Assembly (NCBI GenBank): GCA_963514095.1
Contig: OY741266.1
Coordinates: 6,044,522-6,108,521, forward strand
Direction: 5' to 3'
DNA length: 64,000 nucleotides
Source of the DNA: Eutrigla gurnardus
Taxonomy: Eukaryota > Chordata > Actinopteri > Perciformes > Triglidae
In this document: positions 58,145 to 64,000 of the stretch, piece after piece
Numbering within the stretch: the first letter of the stretch is position 1
Layout: every line of letters begins with the position of its first letter
The notes under the pieces: generated by a model
What the model was told of the DNA's origin: nothing
Database searches by the model: none
The model's input: the letters and a program-made list of their open reading frames with translations, nothing else
Made by a program: the position numbers and the translations under genes

Positions 58145-59725
58145 TAGACACACACTGGCACTCAGTGATATTGATGATGCTTCCCTCACTGCTGGCAATG
58201 ATAAGGTCCTAAAAGTCTCAATTAGAACAAACTGTATTGAGATTTATTTACAATAAAGTATTGATGGAAGTGACTGCAAATGCATTTAAACCATTTTTGG
58301 TGAATCCATCCACTGAAACAGTAATACCATGAGACACTGAATAAATTAACTAAATCCTAAATACTTTGAGTAAGATTTGCATGTATCTCTTCTAAACTTT
58401 AGGCACAATTGATGGATCCCTAAAGGTAAAAGTAAAAAAAAAAATGCAGAAAGAATTTTTAAAAAGGAGAGAATAAGAGAAAGGCCAAATCAGCTTTAAC
58501 ACCCCTAAGAAGCCATTTACCTCATGAAATAATAACAAGCAACCCAATTCAGATGCAAAGAAAATAGATAAAATGATTCCTAAGAGCAGTAAAAGGGTTT
58601 ATCTGGAATTTGTTCAAAAACACAAACATAAGTAAGATGTGGGAGGGTTGTGAACAAGATCATTTAAATCTTTCTGCAGGGAGTGTTGAGTCATTCCTGC
58701 CTTTTAGACTCTGTGACAGCTCAGTTCCAGTGAGGCCTTTCTCTGACAAACCAAATAAAACATTTAAATTGACAGTGAATTTTTCCTTGTGTAAGACATT
58801 GAACGTCTACTGTTGATACTTCTCAGTATTGTTCTTTGTCTGAATGGTTAGCTTAAAGGACCATACCACCACATGTCATTGTCCATGGACAACATCCACT
58901 GACAGCCGCCTAGTTTACAAAAACCTCTACCATATTTATCAAAATTGGTTTATATGTTAGATAGATGGTTTGTTTACGCTTTGTCCTTATCCAATCAACG
59001 TTACAGAATGTAGCTGAACATGTTTGTCCAGATTTATTATTACCTCGTATGAAAATACTCCTTCTGGCTCAAATGTAAGTTAGAAATGCAGTTATTGTAA
59101 GGAACTATTTTTCCAGGCTTTTCTTTTTAACATAAGCTATCCCATTTCTGCATTAAAAACTCTTGTTTCCCAGAGACAGCGCGCTCTTACTCCTACTCCC
59201 ATTTCTTGTGCATCTTGATTCCAATGCAAAAGGCACACTAGTGTCTGAATGAGAGGCAGCGGGCTTTCAAGTAACTCCAATGTAAACTCATATGTCATTA
59301 CCAGACATTCATACGATCCGACAAACAGTGAAATAGCCACCAATGATTGGCAAGTGGAAGGGGGTTGGATGCGTCAAACAAACACAGGACTTTAACCCGG
59401 GGAACTGGCGTTTGTCTGTGAAACCAAAGGCCAAGTGATTTTATAGCGATGAAATTGAGCCACATGACGTTATATATGAAGCTTTGTTATTTGACAAGGA
59501 TACTTATTTTAAGACAAACAATGACATGTTTTAACATAACGAAGTAGTTTTTTTGCTTACTTTAATGTAACATTTCACAATGTTAACCATTTTCCCAATG
59601 TTAATCATTGTCCCAATGTTAATCACCACTAATTCACAACATTAGCCAGGATTGTTTCACAACCACGTGCAAACCTCCCATATCAAGATATCGTTCAGAA
59701 GGATGACTCATCATTGTTGCCAATG
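58145..59725. other. Anonymous non-coding DNA
   Basis: A short triplicated word (cccaatgttaatca, 59580-59625) is the only structure noticed. Confidence 0.5.
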
Positions 59726-59731
59726 GCGAGA

Positions 59732-59880
59732 TACACTATATTGCCAAAAGTATTCGCTCACCTGCCTTAACTCACATATGAATTTAAGTGACATCCCATT
59801 CTTAATCCATAGGCTTTAATATGACTTCGGCCCACCCTTTGCAGCTATAACAGCTTCAACTCGTCTTCCAGCTAACACTA
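59732..59880 (+). mobile_element. Tc1/mariner-like transposon end, fragment
   Basis: Starts ta-cactatattgccaaaagta, then ttcgctcacctgcc, 'tttgcagctataacagcttc' and aactcgtcttccag. This is the recognisable first ~150 bp of a common fish Tc1-type element; the right end is absent. Confidence 0.6.
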
Positions 59881-59942
59881 TCTAACTTGCTTATCTTGAA
59901 GATCAGATCCACAAATCCTCTTTATGCCATGCACAATTCTTA

Positions 59943-61200
59943 TTAAAGAGACAGTGTGTAGGAATTACTCCCATCTAGTGGTGAAATTGTATTTTGCATT
60001 CAGATGAATAGTGCTCTCTAGCGCATCGCTTTGGTGCAACTATGGTAGCCGTTATGTACCAAGAAGCTATGACAACATCATCCAACACCACTTCACCAGT
60101 ATTCTTTCAAGTGATGAGGTTGATATTTCAAACAAACATGTGAGCATCTATAAGTAATTACTCCTCTAGCAAGATAGTGATTTATATTGCCATTTTTATT
60201 GGTTTATTTTTGGTAGCCTTCCATTACTATGTCGTAGCCTATAGCATCAGCTAACAACTAGACACACAACAAACACAAACAAAATTTGTGACTAAAGCAC
60301 TTATTGCTCTACAACACCGACTGTAAAAGGCTAGAGGTCGTATCCGGGACGTCCACCACGGGTGGAAGAAAAAGTTCTCTCTCTCTCTCCAGGAGCTCCA
60401 GGGGGGACAGCGGGAGGTGTGCGCGCCGTATCCGAGATCCGTGCGCCACGAGCGGATGAAAAACTCTGTAAAACTCGCTGCCCCCCCCCGGGCGAGAGCC
60501 TGTCCTGCGCGCACCCTGTACGGCCTGAAGCGTCTCTCGCTGATGCGATCTCCTTTCATTCGTGCTGGCTCTGAACGAAACACGTTTAGGTGTCATGTCC
60601 CTCCTCGGCAGTTATAGTCTTCCAAATGGCGGAACAACATGGAAGCCTCCTGAGGACTTGTCCATCCAATGTAAATACAAATAAGGAATTCTTTGCTTAC
60701 AAGGCTAAATCAGATTATTGAGTCAATAATACACTTATGAGGAACTATTTATGAATAAAGATATTGATTTTAGCTAAATGGGCTGCACGGTGGTGTAGTG
60801 GGTAGCACTGTCGCCTCACAGCGAGAGGATCCTGGGTTCGATTCCCAGGTCGGCCCGGGTTCCTTCTGTGTGGAGTTTGCATGTTCTCCCCGTGTGAGCG
60901 TGGGTTCTCTCCGGGTTCTCCGGCTTCCTCCCACAGTCCAAAGACATGCAGGATGGGGATAGGTTAATTGGGGACTCTAAATTGCCCGTAGGTGTGAATG
61001 TGAGCGTGAATGGTTGTTTGTCTCTACATGTCGGCCCTGTGATAGACTGGCGTCCTGTCCAGGGTGTACCCTGCCTTCGGCCAATGACAGCTGGGATCGG
61101 CTCCAGCCCCCCCGTGACCCTAAATACAGGATAAGCGGTAGAAAATGGATGGATGGATTTTAGCTAATAAATTACTTAAAATGTTACACACTGTTCCTTT
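59943..61200. mobile_element. TTAA-type MITE interrupted by a SINE
   Basis: The left end ttaa-agagacagtgtgtagg and right end tgttacacactgttccttt are inverted repeats over about 15 bp. The body 'atacacttatgaggaactat' followed by ttatgaataaagat is familiar from an abundant fish MITE. TTAA is present on the left, but the right copy has decayed. The interior (60300-60610) is G/C-rich with cgcgcg words and no gene; overlapping frames there are chance. Confidence 0.6.
60778..61156 (+). mobile_element. Full-length tRNA-headed SINE with (ATGG)n tail
   Basis: The head 'ggctgcacggtggtgtagtg' with ggtagcac (A box) and 'cctgggttcgattcccaggt' (B box) lies at tRNA spacing. The body includes 'ctttctgtgtggagtttgc'-type and 'ccacagtccaaagacatgca' segments; the 3' part ends 'ggataagcggtagaaaatgg' plus atggatgg, like the RTE/Rex3-type LINE tail that probably supplied its machinery. 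The target duplication attttagctaa is at 60767-60777 and 61157-61167. It is the reference for the fragments at 30775, 45818 and 53597. Confidence 0.88.
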
Positions 61201-61209
61201 GAGGCCCAA

Positions 61210-61750
61210 GTACATAGAACAGGTTATAAGCACCTTTCTGAGGTCAGTATTTCACTTTGTCCTTATCTAACTTTCAGTGTGGTTTCTAAAATGTCTAATA
61301 ATGGCCCAGGTATCTTAACAATGAACTCTTAATGATTCTTGGACATTTTGTGCATCTAATGTGAGCATGAAGGACAAAAACAGCAATGTTGCAGCAATAT
61401 GCAAGATGGAGGACTGGAAACATCAGTCACTGATATGGGGGACGACTACATCACCTTGGCTGTGTATGTATCTTGGCGTCCTTCCGTCATTTTAGGGTTC
61501 TTGGCATGAAGACGTTTCAGATGTCATGTAAATGCTGGAGCCTGTGGATGAAAGTGTTCCCTTTTGTTTTATTTTTAAATAAAAGGCATGCTGTGCGTGT
61601 CTAGTAGGCTACTTAGCAGTTAGCCAGCATACTGGCTCAGTGTGTTCCCAGTTACCATAACCTGCTAGCTCAGTATGTCTCCTCCACACCTTGACTCTGT
61701 GCTAATTGGGACAAACCCCCTGTAGTGTAAACCTCAAGGCGATTCGTAGT
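61210..61750. other. Anonymous non-coding DNA
   Basis: No feature recognised. Confidence 0.5.
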
Positions 61751-61777
61751 GGTGTGTGTGTGTGTGTGTGTGTGTGC
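61751..61777. repeat. Short (GT)13 microsatellite
   Basis: Pure GT. Confidence 0.95.
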
Positions 61778-61779
61778 TG

Positions 61780-62655
61780 GAAGGAACACTGAAAGAGAGA
61801 TGGTGTTTTAACTTCCATAACCCCACAAAACCAAAGGCTAATGTATGAATATTAGTCTGAATACTGGTATAGGTATGGAGCATGTGAGGCTTCGGCCAGG
61901 TTGCTTGACCAAGATAAAGGTTCCATGCAGTAGTCACATGTCTGTGTTGACAAGGAAGACTTCCTGTTGTTTTCCAAACCCTATAGCAAGCTGTGGTGCT
62001 TTTAAAAAAATATATTTTTTATTTAAATGTGTGCAGTGTATGTGAGTGTGTGCTTGTGTGTGCAACATCATTTATTAATGTTGTTGCATCCTTGAACCAA
62101 ATTTTCTTCACAGAAGCAGACATCATGCTGGGTATCGTACTGACACACTCCCATGTCCTTGGCAATGGTGGTTCAATACTTCTCTCCGCTTCCTTCCTAT
62201 TCACACTCTTCTTTCAACCTTGGACATTTTCTTTGTCATGAACTGTTTGACCCACCACTGAATGAAGTCCACTTTTTATTATTTATTTGGGAGTGGTGGA
62301 AATGGCACGACGTTTTGAAATAATCCATTGACTCATGTTTCCGTGGGTTATTGTAGTATACTGTAGAGTAATTATTGTGTTATGCTGAACCATGATCTGA
62401 GTTAGAACAATCAATAAATATTAGCCATATTGACAGTTGGATGTAAATGACATACATCTCAGCTATGCGATATGATTCAATGTTATGGGAGCTCTTAATT
62501 CTATAATTCATGTTTATCAGGAGATATTACTGTAAGGAAAATAAAATATAGATACAAATATAGATAAGGCCTGGAGATGCATATGTTGCAATACTAGGGG
62601 TTGGAATCCAATCTCTACAATGCAATATAGTCACAATCAAATCTTGCTGTTATAC
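61780..62655. other. Anonymous non-coding DNA
   Basis: A/T-rich, no gene or repeat recognised. Confidence 0.5.
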
Positions 62656-62658
62656 ATG

Positions 62659-64000
62659 TTAAAGGGATAGTTCGGAATTTTGGACATAAGACCTATTTTC
62701 CAACTCAGCCGGTGTGTTCAAGACGTCTGGAGATGTTTTCAAGACATTTCATTCAGTTCTTCTAGTTGCCGAGTTCGCTTGTGCTATGGCTAGCGCAAGT
62801 CAATGGTTCTAGTTAGCATGGCATTAAAAATAGTCTTGCCCAATCCACAGTGCACCCGAGGCAAATCAATTAAAACACTAGACTGTCGATGTACATATCT
62901 GTGTTGATAGAATAATATTTGAAACCAAACTAACCTTGCATCGCATGAATCATCCATTTTTTGAGGGACTAGTTTCTCAGCAGCAGTGGAATTTTACTTT
63001 GCTCTGTCGGACTCAAAACTCTAAGACGCGCTGCTCGGAATCCAGCCGGTAAATACCCACCTGAACACCGCCGATTTGTTGGCCCTTTATCCCCCAAGGC
63101 TGTCTGAAAAGCCCTCTGAGCTCACTCAAACACCGGGCAGCACACGGCCCCGCGAACCCACAATTACGCACCGCAAACCCGAACCTCTGCTCCGTCCGGA
63201 GAACCGTAAACCCTCGGAGGCGTTGCGGGGAATCCCTCCGGTAAATACACACCTGAACACCGCCAAATTGTCGGCCCCTATGCCCCCAAGGCTGTCTGAA
63301 AAGCGCTTGGACCTCACACAAACACCGGGCAGCACACGGCCACGCGAAACCACACATGCGGACTCTCCGTCGGACTCAAAACTCTAAGACGTGCCGCCCG
63401 AAATACTGCCCGTAAATAGGCAATCGAACAGGGCCGAATTGTCGGGCCTCATGCCCTCAGACCTGGGTGAAAAGCGCTTGGACCTCACGCAAACACCGGG
63501 CAGCCCACGGCCCAGCCAACCCACAATTACGCACCGCAAACCCGAACCTCTGTAAACCCTCGGACGCGTTGCGGGGGATTCCCTCCTGGAACCACCAGTC
63601 TCCCTTTGTTTCACTATATTCTCCAAAAGTGGCCATTTCTGTGAGATTGAAGAAACTAGCACTGCAGGCTACTCTGGGTCTGTAGCAATGACAGCAGGTA
63701 AACAAACTATTATAGAACCGGTAACTTATAAGTGCTAGGTGATATCAGTCCGCCGCTGACATAGCCTACTAGGAAGTATGACACGCTGCTGCTGCTGAGA
63801 CATAAATCCTTAAAAATGCAAGGTTGGTTTTATTTCAAACATTCTATCAACACAGATATGTACATCGATAGTCTGCCGTCACAATTGATTTGCCTCAGGT
63901 GCACTGTGAAGTCGGTATGAGTGTTTTTAATGCCATGCTAACTAGAACCATTGACTTGCGCTAGCCATAGCACAAGCGAACTCAGCAACTAGAAGAACTG
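62659..64000. mobile_element. TTAA-type element with long inverted repeats, cut by the window end
   Basis: Starts TTAA-agggatagttcggaat. The 'AGGGATAGTTC' start with TTAA is typical of an abundant fish Kolobok/piggyBac-type family. Left segment 62754-62940 and right segment 63811-64000 are inverted copies (about 85% by eye; for example 'gcttgtgctatggctagcgc' and its complement). The right terminus would fall about 90 bp past the window. The interior has a G/C-rich tandem repeat and no transposase; the minus-strand frames of 75-114 codons follow the repeat period. Confidence 0.7.
63040..63600. repeat. Tandem repeat of about 170-190 bp, three copies
   Basis: Units start around 63047, 63239 and 63410 (gtaaatacccacctgaacac and variants). 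Each contains 'aaacaccgggcagc' and agcgcttgg/agccctctg. The first and third also share 'ccacaattacgcaccgcaaa'. CpG-rich compared with the flanks. Confidence 0.85.

Noticed and set aside
60251..60617. Overlapping frames of 66-110 codons on both strands
   Set aside because: G/C-rich MITE interior with few stop words; no domain and no preferred frame.
63013..63705. Several 75-114-codon frames on both strands
   Set aside because: They follow the ~170-190-bp tandem repeat and occur in several frames at once, so no coding signal.

Overview
The window looks like intergenic or intronic DNA from a teleost fish, probably a percomorph. The evidence is the very high density of long (CA)n/(GT)n arrays and the mix of transposons: L2-type and other non-LTR LINEs, tRNA-headed SINEs, hAT, Harbinger-like, CACTA-like and TTAA-type elements, and a Tc1-like relic. 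The species identification rests on repeat families I recognise, not on a search. I found no convincing host protein-coding exon, rRNA or tRNA gene, CRISPR array or bacterial-style operon. Nearly all long open frames are microsatellite read-through or antisense shadows of transposons.

Layout. 1-9.1 kb: anonymous A/T-rich DNA with dinucleotide arrays. 9.1-9.5 kb: a LINE 3' end. 9.5-14.1 kb: two inverted-repeat hairpins and more microsatellites. 14.9-15.45 kb: a second LINE 3' end (minus strand). 16.75-16.9 kb: a tRNA-like SINE. 21.4-22.9 kb: a hAT element with a BED-finger exon, 8-bp target duplications and a small MITE nested in its coding frame. 23.3-23.8 kb: a CTCACCC-type minisatellite. 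24.1-25.8 kb: a Harbinger-like element with a decayed, apparently spliced Myb/SANT-like gene on the minus strand. 27.5 kb: a perfect 36-bp-arm hairpin. 29.6-33.8 kb: SINE and LINE fragments.

36.1-38.7 kb holds a 5'-truncated L2-type LINE (minus strand) with several disabling changes. 47.0-52.3 kb holds a second L2-type LINE (minus strand) that keeps an ORF1 esterase-like relic, endonuclease and YADD reverse transcriptase. It is interrupted by an 821-bp hAT-like element and a 217-bp SINE, each with target duplications, and its 3' end abuts an RTE-like LINE fragment. 53.6-54.2 kb is a SINE tail in which a 41-bp segment expanded to 11 tandem copies. 54.77-57.43 kb is a 2.66-kb CACTA-like element with a plus-strand 119-residue frame and a divergent minus-strand gene model of short exons. 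59.9-61.2 kb is a TTAA-type MITE carrying a full-length SINE. From 62.66 kb to the window edge lies a TTAA-type element with long inverted repeats and internal ~170-190-bp tandem repeats, cut off at the right.

The genes here do not form a pathway; they are remnants of mobile elements, and their nesting gives a relative insertion order. The best candidates for something undescribed are the CACTA-like element with its divergent gene pair, the template-switch-like palindrome in the second LINE, the SINE-born minisatellite and the two hairpins. All calls were made by eye; clade names come from memory of family hallmarks.
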